Assembly (NCBI RefSeq): GCF_011386835.1
Contig: NC_088792.1
Coordinates: 61,942,081-62,006,080 of the forward strand
Source: Chrysemys picta bellii
Lineage: Eukaryota > Chordata > Testudines > Emydidae
Length of the DNA: 64,000 nucleotides
Reading direction: 5' to 3'
Of this stretch, positions 21,635-31,312 are shown piece after piece. Numbering within the stretch: position 1 is the stretch's first letter; each line of letters starts with the position of its first letter. The notes beneath the pieces are model-generated. The model saw only the letters and a list, made by a program, of their open reading frames with translations. It had not been told where the DNA came from and ran no database searches. The translations under genes and the position numbers were made by a program.

Positions 21635-24600
21635 GGCAACCGTCTTCACTGGGGCCGTGTGATTCTTGACCATTTTTGTAGGATGACCGTGGCAGCCGGC
21701 ACCTGGGCATTTGGCCCAAGCGGTCCTCCTCCTGAACGGAAGGGCGCATGACCACAGTGAGGTCTACGCCATCGAACCTGTTGGTTCCCACTCTGTTCTG
21801 GTAGGGATCCCGGGATCTGACATCAGGAATCTGGTCAGGTAATTATTTCTGTGTTTTGTCCGGACTGAGGACTGTCCTGTCTCTGTGTCTATCTGTCCTC
21901 CTGTGGAGTGTTTGAGTCTGGGTGCCATCTCCGTCCGGGGATCGGCCAACCAAGGGGTTCCTGTCCCCACGGTCTGAGTGAAATCTGCACAATCGCAGTC
22001 GCACCGCACCTTGGGTAAAATCCTTGGTGTGAAAGCAAGGGCGATTGAGGCAGTAGCCTGTGGGCTCCTTTTGTGTGTTGCACCGGGCATCGCTCTGACG
22101 AACCTGAATTTCCTTCTTGTGTGATTGGTGTGTGTAAAGTCCTCCTGTATTGGTAACCAGACGTCTAAGTCGGGACAGTTCCCTAAAGGAACGCCAGCTC
22201 AGTTTTAGGAAGGGTCCGGACTCCTGTAAATTTCTGGAAAAATGGTCTAGGCTAACTCAGGGAGATCCCAAAACTCCGTGGCCACTGTTAAAATCTTGAA
22301 ACAAAGACTGAGTGGACGTCTTAAAAGACAAACTCGGCTAACCTAAAACTAAATTGGCTAAAGGAGAGGTTAATTGTTTCTGCAGTGGTGGGAAGAGGCA
22401 AATCGTAGGTGGACAAAATCAAAACTCACCTCTCTCAAATATATTCAAATAATAAGTTAAATGCTTTATTACAAGCCTCCTCTCCCACCACCAGACTGAG
22501 CGCTCCCATTTACCATGTTCTCTGGGGAAAAAAAAAAAAAAACACCCTGGATCGATTCCAACCCCCTCCTTACTCCCATCTCATTGTAAAAAGGATAAAA
22601 AGCCCCTTGTTTTGTTCCCCTTCATTGTCTGCCTCAGAAACTGATTCTTTAAGGAGGGTGGGCTCCTCAACTAGCCCCCACCCTTAATGGTCCCTTTCCT
22701 TAAACTTTTCTTTCAAAATTGTGAAATGACCACAATATCACTCACAAAAATGGTTCATTGGAAAAAGCAGGATCGGGCCCAGGCAAGCAGGCAAGCAACA
22801 GATAAAGAAACTGAAAAAACAGGTTGGAAGCCCTAAGGGCATAGTGTCAGGAGTAAGTGCAAGTAAGAACCACTGGAACAATAGGTAGGTAAAATCTGAG
22901 TTGATAAAGATGTCATTTTGAGAGATAAACAAGTGATTTAAGGAAAGAGTGAAAAGTTAACTCTACAGAGGCTGGAGAGAATTAAGCAGTTAAACCTTGT
23001 AAAAAAATGTTAAGAACCTTGTTAAAATAATTCTTAGTTTCTTTGCAGCCATTCTAAAGGAAAAATGGGCCCTTTTCCAAAAGAATGTCTGTAAATAATC
23101 CAGGTAAAGAGACTATCTAATTCAAATCATTTGACTATAAACAATTTAGTCAGATTTGCTAAAAGAACATAGGGGGTTTTCTATTGGAATTTAACTGCCC
23201 CAAATGTATAAAGGTAATGTAATCTATGTACAGCTATGTAAAAACAAAGCAGAGTAAAAGGGATGTTAAGGAAAAGAAAATGTGTATGTATCCGTCTGTC
23301 TGTGGAAATATGTGAGGTTTGTAAAACTCCTGCTTTGTAGGTTTAAGATAAATTGGTTTTGTTTTGTTTATAATGCCACTAAAATCCATTTGACTCTTTA
23401 ATTCAAAGTTGCAAAACTGACAGACCTTTTTGCCAGCACAGGTAATCAGTGTTGGTTGGCTTTGGGATTTGGTAGTTAACCCTTAAGGGGTAACTTGATT
23501 CTTTACAAAATTTAATTTTTTTCAAATAAAGACCAAGTCATGACTGCAGCAGGGCAGTCAAAACCAAAAGAATAGGGAGGAATTCTGGATTCTTTTTGTT
23601 TGTTTGTTTTTGTAACAAAATAGCAGATGAAAGCTGTAGTAAAAGAATAAAGACAGTGCCCCTCTGAAGCAACAGCAGGGGTGAGGTGTACAAAACAAAA
23701 AGAAGCAATGTTAGAAACACCGAGCCTTGGGATGGCTCTGTGTAATCAGACTGTCACTGTGATAAGAGTACATAAAACTCTGTAAGAACAAAAGAAACAG
23801 TTACACCGACCCATTCATATTATACACGCAAATGGGAACATGTTAAGAATTGCCATTGCAGAAAGACATAACAGCTTACCATTGGTATAACATATTTTCT
23901 GAATGGTCTTCCACAACTACTGGCATACTAATGTTACTAACCCTAATTGTTTTTGGTTTAAAATTGTATGTGTTTAATTTAATCAAATTTAATGTTTGAA
24001 ATGTGCTGTTGGATAAAACAAATGTATGCAAAGCTAGAGCCACAGGCCCAAATCACCTCCCAGTATTTTCTATTACGTGGACTAAATAAGAAGTGACGCT
24101 GGCGATTAATAATCTTAGTGTCAAAAGTGGGATATGTAGGAGCAGGATAAGAATTAATGTATGATTTGATTTCATCCTGTCAGCCACCCTTTTTGAATAG
24201 CAGAAAGGAATGACAGACCAGAACAATCCTTATGACTGATTATGGTCACCCTTTTGTTTTAGAATGAGTTATAATGTCTACTATGGTTTCCTATATGTAC
24301 TACAAAGTAGGCACTCTAGTTAAATATACATTTCTTTGTTTAAGGCTTAGTAAGTAAGAGACAGGATTCTCTATTGTGTCTATGTTAAGTAGATTAGAGG
24401 AACATTAAAGGCCTGGGTCTCAATGTAAATTGTCTTGGTTATTGATTGTAAAACTTAGCAAGGTTTTAATTTGCAATGCCTTTTTGCGTGATATAAAATA
24501 CTACTGTTTGTATTCTCAATCTGTTCGTGTGAATGAGGAATGTATGCATCAGAAAAAGATAAGGTGTGAAGGCCATTGTTATAGCCAGAGTCAAAGAAAA

Positions 24601-24697
24601 AGAAGTAAAGAGACTTAAAGAATTATCAGGTACTGCTTACTATCCAGATGGCTTTTAAACTGTCTAGCATCACAGCGTGGATACATGTTTTGCAGTG
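21635..24697 (+). other. ERV leader and decayed interior, no gene recognised
   Basis: About 3 kb of mostly AT-rich sequence full of stops in all frames. No gag or pol motif recognised. A hydrophobic stretch followed by a purine-rich AAAAGTGGGAT near 24120 could be an older envelope end and polypurine tract, but this is weak. Confidence 0.4.
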
Positions 24698-25078
24698 TAA
24701 GGCCTTGTCTACACTACGAGAGTAGTTCGATTTTACTTACATCGAATTTTTGTAATCGATATTGCAAATTCGAACGTGTGTGTCCACACTAAGGACAGTA
24801 ATTCGACTTTGTGCGTCCACACTAATGGTGAAAGCGTCGACATTCGAAGCGGTGCACTGTGGTCAGCTATCCCACAGTTCCCGCAGTCCCCTCTGCCCAT
24901 TGGAATTCTGGGTGTAGCCGGCAATGCCTTCTGGGTAACAAAATGTGTCGAGGGTGCTTTTGGGTAACTGTCGTCATCCGTCCATCACTCCTGCCCTCCC
25001 TCCCTGAAAGCGCCGGCGGGAAATCATTTCGCGCACTTTTCCAGTCATTGACAGCGCGGACGCCACAGCACTGCGAGC

Positions 25079-26362
25079 ATGGAGCACGCTGCGACCATCG
25101 CTGCAGTTGTGGCCGCTCTCAACGCCTCGCAGCTTATCATACAGGTTTCCCTGAGGCAGATGCAGAAAAGTCAGGCAAGGAGGCTACGGCACCGCGGTGA
25201 TGTCCTGAAGTCTGAGAGTAGCACGGACCTGTCAGAAAGCAGGGGACCCAGCGCCGAGGACATCGCGGTGGCAATGGGTCATGTTGATGCCGTGGAACGG
25301 CGATTCTGGGCACGGGAAACAAGCACTGAGTGGTGGGACCGCATAGTGCTGCAGGTCTGGGATGAATCCCAGTGGCTGCGAAACTTTCGCATGCGGAAGG
25401 GAACTTTCCTTGAACTTTGTGAGTTGCTGTCCCCTGCCCTGAAGCGCAGTGACACCCGGTTGCGAGCTGCACTGAGTGTACAGAAGCGAGTGGCCATAGC
25501 CCTCTGGAAGCTTGCAACGCCAGACAGCTACCGGTCAGTCGCGAACCAGTTTGGGGTGGGCAAATCTACCGTGGGGGTTGTTGTGATGCAAGTAGCCAAG
25601 GCAATCGTTGATGTACTGCTGCCAAAGGTAGTGACCCTGGGAAACGTGGAGGCGATCATAGATGGCTTCGCAGCGATGGGATTCCCAAACTGCGGTGGGG
25701 CCATAGATGGAACTCACATCCCTATCCTGGCACCGGACCACCAGGCCACCCAGTACATTAACCGAAAGGGCTACTTTTCCATGGTGCTGCAAGCACTGGT
25801 GGACCACAGGGGACGTTTTACCAACATCTACGTGGGATGGCCGGGCAAGGCTCATGACGCTCGTGTTTTCAGGAACTCTGGTCTGTTTAGACGGCTGCAA
25901 CAAGGTATTTACTTCCCGGACCACAAAATAACTGTTGGGGATGTGGAGATGCCTATAGTCATCCTCGGGGACCCAGCCTACCCGCTAATGCCCTGGCTCA
26001 TGAAGCCCTATACTGGCGGCCTGGACACTGAAAAAGAACTCTTCAACTACCGGCTGAGCAAGTGCAGAATGGTGGTGGAGTGTGCTTTTGGCCGTCTCAA
26101 GGGGAGATGGAGAAGCTTACTGACTCGCTGTGATCTCAGCGAAACCAATATCCTCATTGTTATAGCAGCTTGCTGTGTGCTCCACAATCTCTGTGAGAGC
26201 AAGGGGGAGACCTTTATGGCGGGGTGGGAGGTTGAGGAAAATAGCCTGGCTGCTGATTACTCACAGCCAGACAGCCGGGCGATTAGAAGAGACCAGCGGG
26301 ACGCGCTGTGCATCCGGGAGGCTTTGAAAGCAAAGTTCCTCAGTGAGCAGGGTAACCTGTGA
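25079..26362 (+). CDS. Harbinger DDE transposase (HARBI1-like, DDE_4 superfamily)
   Basis: 427 codons, ATG at 25079, stop TGA at 26360-26362. It catalyses cut-and-paste excision and integration into TWA sites. Visible features: a charged N-terminal region (residues 1-100); a helix-turn-helix-like stretch (SVANQFGVGKSTVGVVV, about 153-169); first catalytic Asp in GGAIDGTH (D210); conserved WPGKAHDARVF (D260); GDPAYPL (D298); and VECAFGRL (E334). D298 and E334 are separated by 35 residues, the usual DX35E spacing. No frameshift or stop. A polyadenylation-like AATAAA is at 26478-26483. The homologous gene in copy 2 is dead. The vertebrate host gene HARBI1 is a domesticated relative, but here terminal repeats and a target duplication show this is still a transposon. 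Confidence 0.93.
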   Translation: MEHAATIAAVVAALNASQLIIQVSLRQMQKSQARRLRHRGDVLKSESSTDLSESRGPSAEDIAVAMGHVDAVERRFWARETSTEWWDRIVLQVWDESQWLRNFRMRKGTFLELCELLSPALKRSDTRLRAALSVQKRVAIALWKLATPDSYRSVANQFGVGKSTVGVVVMQVAKAIVDVLLPKVVTLGNVEAIIDGFAAMGFPNCGGAIDGTHIPILAPDHQATQYINRKGYFSMVLQALVDHRGRFTNIYVGWPGKAHDARVFRNSGLFRRLQQGIYFPDHKITVGDVEMPIVILGDPAYPLMPWLMKPYTGGLDTEKELFNYRLSKCRMVVECAFGRLKGRWRSLLTRCDLSETNILIVIAACCVLHNLCESKGETFMAGWEVEENSLAADYSQPDSRAIRRDQRDALCIREALKAKFLSEQGNL

Positions 26363-26477
26363 CTTTAAAGTTTGTGTACTGAGAAGCTAAACCTGCCCCC
26401 GTTTCTTTACCCAGGTAATGTTGACTATCCTATCCAGTTACATACCCCCTTCACCCCCCTTCCAACACACGTTGCGA

Positions 26478-26483
26478 AATAAA
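26478..26483 (+). terminator. Polyadenylation signal of Harbinger transposase
   Basis: AATAAA about 115 bp after the transposase stop. The convergent Myb-like gene has its own AATAAA on the minus strand at 27036-27041. Confidence 0.6.
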
Positions 26484-26689
26484 AATAGTTCAACTTTGTT
26501 AAAGCACACCGTTTTCTTTAATACTGTTTTCGCGGGAATTTTTTAAAACTGGGACGCAGACTGTGGTGCGGAGCGGGTGTAGTGTAGTGACGCGAATGCA
26601 GCTTCTAAACTCAAGGATTGACAGGCTCCGCTGCAGTGGGATGGTTGTTTCAACGGAGCCTGTCACCCCTCCTGATCGGGACTGTGTGT

Positions 26690-26840
26690 ATGGGGGGGTC
26701 TATGTGACTTTGTGGCAGGGGGAGGACGGTTACAGATCCCCTGCTGTGTGGCTCTGTGATCCTGCCTAAGGACCGCCGCTTAAGATCTGTAACTGCCCTC
26801 CCCTGCCACAAAGTCACAGAGCAACCCACCCCCCACCACA
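26690..26840. repeat. Inverted repeat between the convergent Harbinger genes
   Basis: The left arm contains GTGACTTTGTGGCAGGGGGA followed by GGACGGTTACAGATC. The right arm has GATCTGTAACTGCCCTCCCC and TGCCACAAAGTCAC. The arms are about 35-45 nt with an approximately 50-nt spacer. A third related copy, GGTGGCAGGGGAGGGCGG, lies at about 27235 inside the Myb-like exon 2, so the arms look like duplicated pieces of that coding exon. Confidence 0.75.
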
Positions 26841-27112
26841 TAACATGAAAACAACCTCCCAGACTAACCAGGGTAACTAGTCACTGCATCACTGCACTGT
26901 GTATGTGCCCTGCTGCTGTGCCTGCCCCCGACTATGTACCCTGCCAAAGGTGACTGTCCTGTCCAATTACCAACCCCCTTTCCCATCCTCCTCCAAAAGA
27001 ACATGATTGAAACAGTAGTTTACAGAAACATATTTTTTATTATCAACTACACATGGCATTGGGAGGTGAAACTTGGACGGGGGCTTGTGTCAGGCGGGAA
27101 GGAAAGAACTGT

Positions 27113-27588
27113 TCAAATTTTGGGAAATGAGAGCCTTCTGCTACTAGAGCTCTCTGCAGGGGTGGAGTGAGAGTTAGCAGGGACTCTGCCGCCTCTCCTT
27201 CTTTGCACTTTGGGTGAGGTGGGTATGGGACTTGGTGGCAGGGGAGGGCGGTTATAGATGGACTGCAGCGGGGCTCTGTCCTCCTGCCTCCGTTCCTGCA
27301 GAACATCCACAAGGCGCCGGAGCGTGTCCGTTTGCTCCCTCAGTAGTCCAAGCAGCGTTTGAGTCGCCTGCTGGTCTTCCTGCCGCCACCTCTCCTCCCG
27401 ATCCATGTTGGCTTGGTGCATTCGGGTCAAGTTCTCCCGCCACTGGGTCTGCTGTGCTGCCTGGGCTTGGGAACAGGCCATAAGCTCAGAGAACATGTCC
27501 TCCCGTGTCCTCCTCTTCCTACGCCTAATCCGCGCTAGCCTCTGGGAGTGTGATTCCAGGCTAGGTTGTGAGACAGTCACAGATGGGG
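27113..27588 (-). CDS. Harbinger Myb/SANT-like protein, exon 2
   Basis: The acceptor TTTCCACAG ends at plus position 27589. Joined to exon 1 (28583) the frame continues GSATPSVTVSQPSL without a stop to TGA at 27113-27115. It encodes the C-terminal half: a basic block (RLARIRRRKRRTREDMFSEL) and a Gln/Glu/Arg-rich helical, probably coiled-coil segment with LLGLLREQTDTLRRLVDVLQ. A Ser/Pro-rich tail ends RRLSFPKI. In related proteins the basic block serves nuclear import. AATAAA on this strand at 27036-27041. Confidence 0.8.
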
Positions 27589-28084
27589 CTGTGGAAATGG
27601 GAAAAAGGGAGTGAATTCCTCAGAAAGAAAAATGTAGTTGTGAACAAAGAACATAGTCTTTCTCTGTGAACAAGACCATGCACAGCACCTATCACATGCG
27701 CACTCAGCACAAGGTCGAATTTTCGGCCTTCGCATTCAGTGCCTGGGGTCTTGCACAGCACATTTGAGAAGCGGGGCAGCACAACGGAATTTCTGTTGCA
27801 GGCAGACATGGTAAGCCGTACACTTGTGGCAGTTTAAAACTTTTAGATTACCACTGGCCTCATTTCACATTTAAAGCTATGTCAGTTCCTGCAGCCAGCA
27901 ATCCGGCAAGCGGGAACTCTGCCCCTGTCCCACCCCCTCGCGGCTGTCCCCGGGAACGATCCCTTTCGGCTGCCCCTCTCCCGCCTCCACCGCGTGGCTA
28001 AAAACCAGCGGTTACAGTTCTGTCAAGGAACGGGAAAGCAGTCCCAACACTAACATTCCCCTACCTAATTAAAAGCAGGTCACC

Positions 28085-28375
28085 ATGGGCGACATCACCC
28101 TGATGAGGATCTCTGAGAGCGACAGACAGAGAATGCTCCGGGAAAGCCTCCAAAGACCAGGGCCGTATGCCGCCCTGCTATGCAGAGCAATGATTCCCGA
28201 GTACGTGATAGTCTCGTGGCGCGGCAACGTCTCGTACTTCGGAGGACCCAATAAGGCCGCTCTCCCCAGGAACCTCATGGAACAGCTTTCAAGTTACCTC
28301 CAGGAGAGCTTCGTGGAGATATCCCAGGAGGACTACTGCTCTATCCCCGGACATATAGACCGCATTTTACTGTAG
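28085..28375 (+). CDS. Small BEN-like ORF inside the Myb intron (Harbinger copy 3)
   Basis: 96 codons, ATG at 28085, stop TAG at 28373-28375. The ATG follows TTAAAAGCAGGTCACC, and the same acceptor-like CAG plus GTGACC context precedes the start in copy 2, so an upstream exon is possible. Residues 20-96 carry RPGPYAALLCRAMIPEYVIV, RGNVSYFGG, KAALPRNL and a helical C-terminus ending EDYCSIPGHIDRILL. The pattern resembles a BEN domain (protein-DNA interaction), but this is a by-eye call. Homologues at the same place in copies 1 and 2 support real coding. Confidence 0.65.
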   Translation: MGDITLMRISESDRQRMLRESLQRPGPYAALLCRAMIPEYVIVSWRGNVSYFGGPNKAALPRNLMEQLSSYLQESFVEISQEDYCSIPGHIDRILL

Positions 28376-28582
28376 CTGCAGTAGCAGGGAATAAACAGTA
28401 GAGCGGCTTGTGCAGGACAATCACTGAAAACCGGACATTGCTAGATTTTTTTTCAAAACTTGCACTGCCCATGACTAAACCGTTAAGCGCATAGGGCACA
28501 CTAATCATGAACAACCCATTCTTTAAATTGTTAATATTCCTGTTTTGTTAAAAATAAATGTTTAGATGTTTACAACACTTAC

Positions 28583-29159
28583 TGGCTGATCCTTCACCAG
28601 ATTCTGTGTCCGGGGTAACGGCTGGGGACGCTTCGTAGGGGATCTCTGTAAGGGTGATGAAGAGATCCTGGCTGTCGGGGAAATCAGCGTTGTGAGCGCT
28701 GCCGACTGCCTCGCCCTCCTCATCTCCTTCCTCATCTTCCACGTCCCCTAACATGTCCGAGGAACCGGCCGTGGACACTACCCCATCCTCAGAGTCCACG
28801 GTCACTGGTGGGGTAGTGGTGGCGGCCGCACCGAGGATGGAATGCAGTGCCTCATAGAAACGGGATGTCTGGGGATGGGATCCGGAGCGTCCGTTTGCCT
28901 CTTTGGTCTTCTGGTAGCCTTGTCTCAGCTCCTTGATTTTCACGCGGCACTGCGTTGCATCCCGGCTGTATCCTCTCTCTGCCATGTCTTTAGAGATCTT
29001 CTCGTAGATCTTTGCATTCCGTCTTTTGGATCGCAGCTCGGAAAGCACGGACTCATCGCCCCACACAGCGATGAGATCCAAGACTTCCCGATCAGTCCAT
29101 GCTGGGGCCCTCTTTCTATTCACAGACTGCACGGCCATCACTGCTGGAGAGCTCTGCAT
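28583..29159 (-). CDS. Harbinger Myb/SANT-like DNA-binding protein, exon 1
   Basis: Start taken at the Met of MQSSPAVMAVQSVNRKRAP (ATG complementary to about 29157-29159); the frame is open upstream to 29246. It contains the Myb/SANT trihelix KRAPAWTDREVLDLIAVWGD, KIYEKISKDMAERGYSRDAT and QCRVKIKELRQGYQKTKEAN. An acidic stretch (DVEDEEGDEEGE) and FPDSQDLFITLTEIPYEASP follow. The exon ends at GGATCAGCCA with donor GTAAGTG (complement of 28576-28582). It is the partner of the transposase and presumably binds the termini. The intron (27589-28582) holds the antisense BEN-like ORF. Confidence 0.85.
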
Positions 29160-29558
29160 CGTTGCCAGTGCTGCTGTGCTCGCCACGATGTCCAGACAGG
29201 AAATGAGATTCAAACTGGCCAGACAGGAAAAGGAATTCCAATTCAAATTTTCCCGGGGCTTTTCCTGTGTGGCTGGTCAGAGCATACGAGCTCGCACTGC
29301 TGTCCAGAGCGTCAACAGAGTGGTGCACTGTGGGATAGCTCCCGGAGCTATTAGCGTCGATTTCCATCCACACCTAGCCTAATTCGACATGGCCATGTCG
29401 AATTTGGCGCTACTCCCCTCGTCGGGGAGGAGTACAGAAGTCGAATAAAAGAGACCTCTATGTCGAACTAAATAGCATCGCAGTGTGGACGGGTGCAGGG
29501 TTAATTCGATGTAACGGCGCTAACTTCGACATAAACGCCTAGTGTAGACCAGGCCTAA

Positions 29559-30917
29559 GAAGGCACCACCTCCAGCAAACCAACCACCACCTCAGGACTA
29601 TGCAGAGTCAATTTTGACTCCGGAAGAAGACGTAGAGGAACAGCCTGCAATACCTTACCATCTACGCGCTCGTAAGGGTTGCCAGAAGCAGACGAGGACC
29701 TAAAGCAAGGCTCAAAAAGAAGCAGTAGTGAGCCTAGCGCCTGCTGCCTGGTGGATGTAAAACCGTGACTGCGGTTCCCTCAGTTGAGGTTGTCAGAACC
29801 AGAAGGGCCTTGCCTCCAACATGCGCCTCTGGTGGCGCCTGTTCCTCAGCTGCTGGTGTCTTAAGGTCTGGGGAGTCCACAATGACAATTCTTTTATCCA
29901 GCAGTAAGTGTGGATAGCTCAGACCCTTAATATTTCTAATTGCTGGGTCTGCAGCCACATCCCAGCCCACTCTCAAGCTGGTGTTCCTGTCCTGGCAATC
30001 CCACTCAATTCCCCAGACCTCACTGGAGGACCTTGTTCATTTAACAAAACATGGAACAATAATGACACTTGGGAAACAGTGGGAATAAATGTATCTAAAT
30101 GGATAAGTGTGGTGGAGGGAAAAGGTCATTGGTGTTGAGTGTGTAATGAACAGGGCTGGATCTGGGAAAAAGCCGTTGCCTTCAGCATATTGTGGCCAAT
30201 GGTGTATGGGATTATTCGAATAAAACTAAAAAGTGGCGGGCTGGGTATGGGGATATGAATTTTTTCTTGACCTGAGGATCAAACAGAAAAAAATCAATTT
30301 CATGTTCCCCCTACAGTAACCTTAGTGAAAACAATACAATCTTTCAACACCATGCAAAAAGGCTCCTGAGGTTACAAGCAGTAGTTGAAATAATGGCAAA
30401 TGAAATCGGAGAGAGTTTAAAAATCCCTGGCCAAAGAAACGGGCGATCTGACAGATGGCCCTCCAAAACCGTCAGGCATTGGACATTGTGCTGGCGGCCA
30501 AAGGAGGGACCTGTGCTCTCACTGGAAAAGAATTGTTGTGTGTTCATACCTGATGACACCAATGAGGTAATAGATCGCGCTAGTCACTTAGAACAAATCG
30601 CATATCTTCCCCATGAAGAGCCGAGTTCTTTATGGAAGTAGCTAAGTAACCCGTTCAATTTCTCTGGCATAGGAAACTGGTTGTTTCAGGGAGCCCTGAC
30701 TATCCTGTTTGAAATCTTAATGATTTTTGTATGTTTTCAGCAAATCTCCTGTTGTATCCAGAATTGTGTAAGGTATGCCACCCAAGTGACTGCCCCAAAA
30801 CAGAGTGCTAATATGATGATTTCGAAATATCACTGATGAACGAAGAGATAAAGAACGATTAATATGTGGAACCCAGTAATGGTTGGTCTTTGCGTGAGCT
30901 TGACCAAAAGGAGGGAT
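29559..30917 (+). pseudogene. Inner ERV 3' interior with decayed envelope region
   Basis: After the Harbinger the ERV resumes. Around 29900-30140 there is a fragment with a CWVC motif typical of surface subunits. Around 30344-30840 several frame-shifted blocks have the layout of a transmembrane subunit, including a CX6CC-like cysteine cluster near 30520-30545 and a hydrophobic stretch near 30660-30760. Frameshifts and stops separate every block, so no functional envelope protein is encoded. The purine tract AAAAGGAGGGA (30906-30916) precedes the LTR. Confidence 0.6.
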
Positions 30918-31303
30918 TGTGAAAGTGAAATGAATTATATTAAAGAAATAGAATGAATTAAAGAATGCTGTATGTACCTTTAAGTAGAAATGAGAAATGC
31001 TGCAAGCCAGGGGGCAGGAAAGCAGTCATTAACTGCTTAATGAATTGCCCCACTTAAGGGCAATTGGTGAAGCATTAGCCTTAGATCCATAAGGAAGCAG
31101 GATATGCATATTGTGCCCTATGCAAATTTTACAATTTTGCTCTCTCTGTCCCTTTGTTTAGTTCGCACCCTTTTATCTGTATAAATAAGACTGTTTGAAT
31201 CTTGCATGGGGGCTCACGTTATCTGAATGTATTAGCAGAGCGCTGTGCTAATAAAACAGAGTGGTCTAACAAACTATGAGTCCTGAGTCTAACTTTGACA
31301 ATT
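30918..31303 (+). repeat. 3' LTR of inner ERV
   Basis: Direct copy of 21221-21613. TATAAATA at 31180-31187 and AATAAA at 31250-31255. Starts TGTGAAAG after the purine tract and ends CTTTGACA. Confidence 0.85.
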
Positions 31304-31312
31304 GGGAGAATG

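Larger units (their letters stand above)
24701..29555 (+). mobile_element. PIF/Harbinger DNA transposon, near-intact (copy 3)
   Basis: 4855 bp. The left end is GGCCTTGTCTACACTA, and the right end, complemented, is GGCCTGGTCTACACTA (15 of 16 match). TAA is present at 24698-24700 and 29556-29558, the classic TWA duplication. It encodes an open DDE transposase (25079-26362, +), an open two-exon Myb/SANT-like protein (29159-27113, -) and a small BEN-like ORF (28085-28375, +) within the Myb intron. PIF/Harbinger needs transposase plus the Myb-like protein for nuclear import and DNA binding. Both are uninterrupted, so this copy is a candidate autonomous element. Confidence 0.93.
21221..31303 (+). 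mobile_element. Endogenous retrovirus (inner element), gag-pol lost, split by Harbinger
   Basis: Near-identical direct LTRs at 21221-21613 and 30918-31303 start TGTGAAAG and end CTTTGACA. The primer-binding site at 21617-21634 matches the 3' end of tRNA-Gln. A purine tract (AAAAGGAGGGA) abuts the 3' LTR. By eye the LTRs differ by roughly four substitutions and one short deletion. The interior has a non-coding leader, no recognisable gag or pol, and a decayed envelope region near the 3' end. A complete Harbinger is inserted at 24701. I could not find a clean target duplication for this element. Confidence 0.8.

Noticed and set aside
25137..25924. Minus-strand ORFs of 126 and 129 codons
   Set aside because: Antisense shadows of the Harbinger transposase.
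24701..29555. Domesticated host gene (HARBI1/NAIF1-like) instead of a transposon
   Set aside because: Termini and a TAA duplication are intact and the element interrupts an ERV, so it is an insertion, not a host locus.
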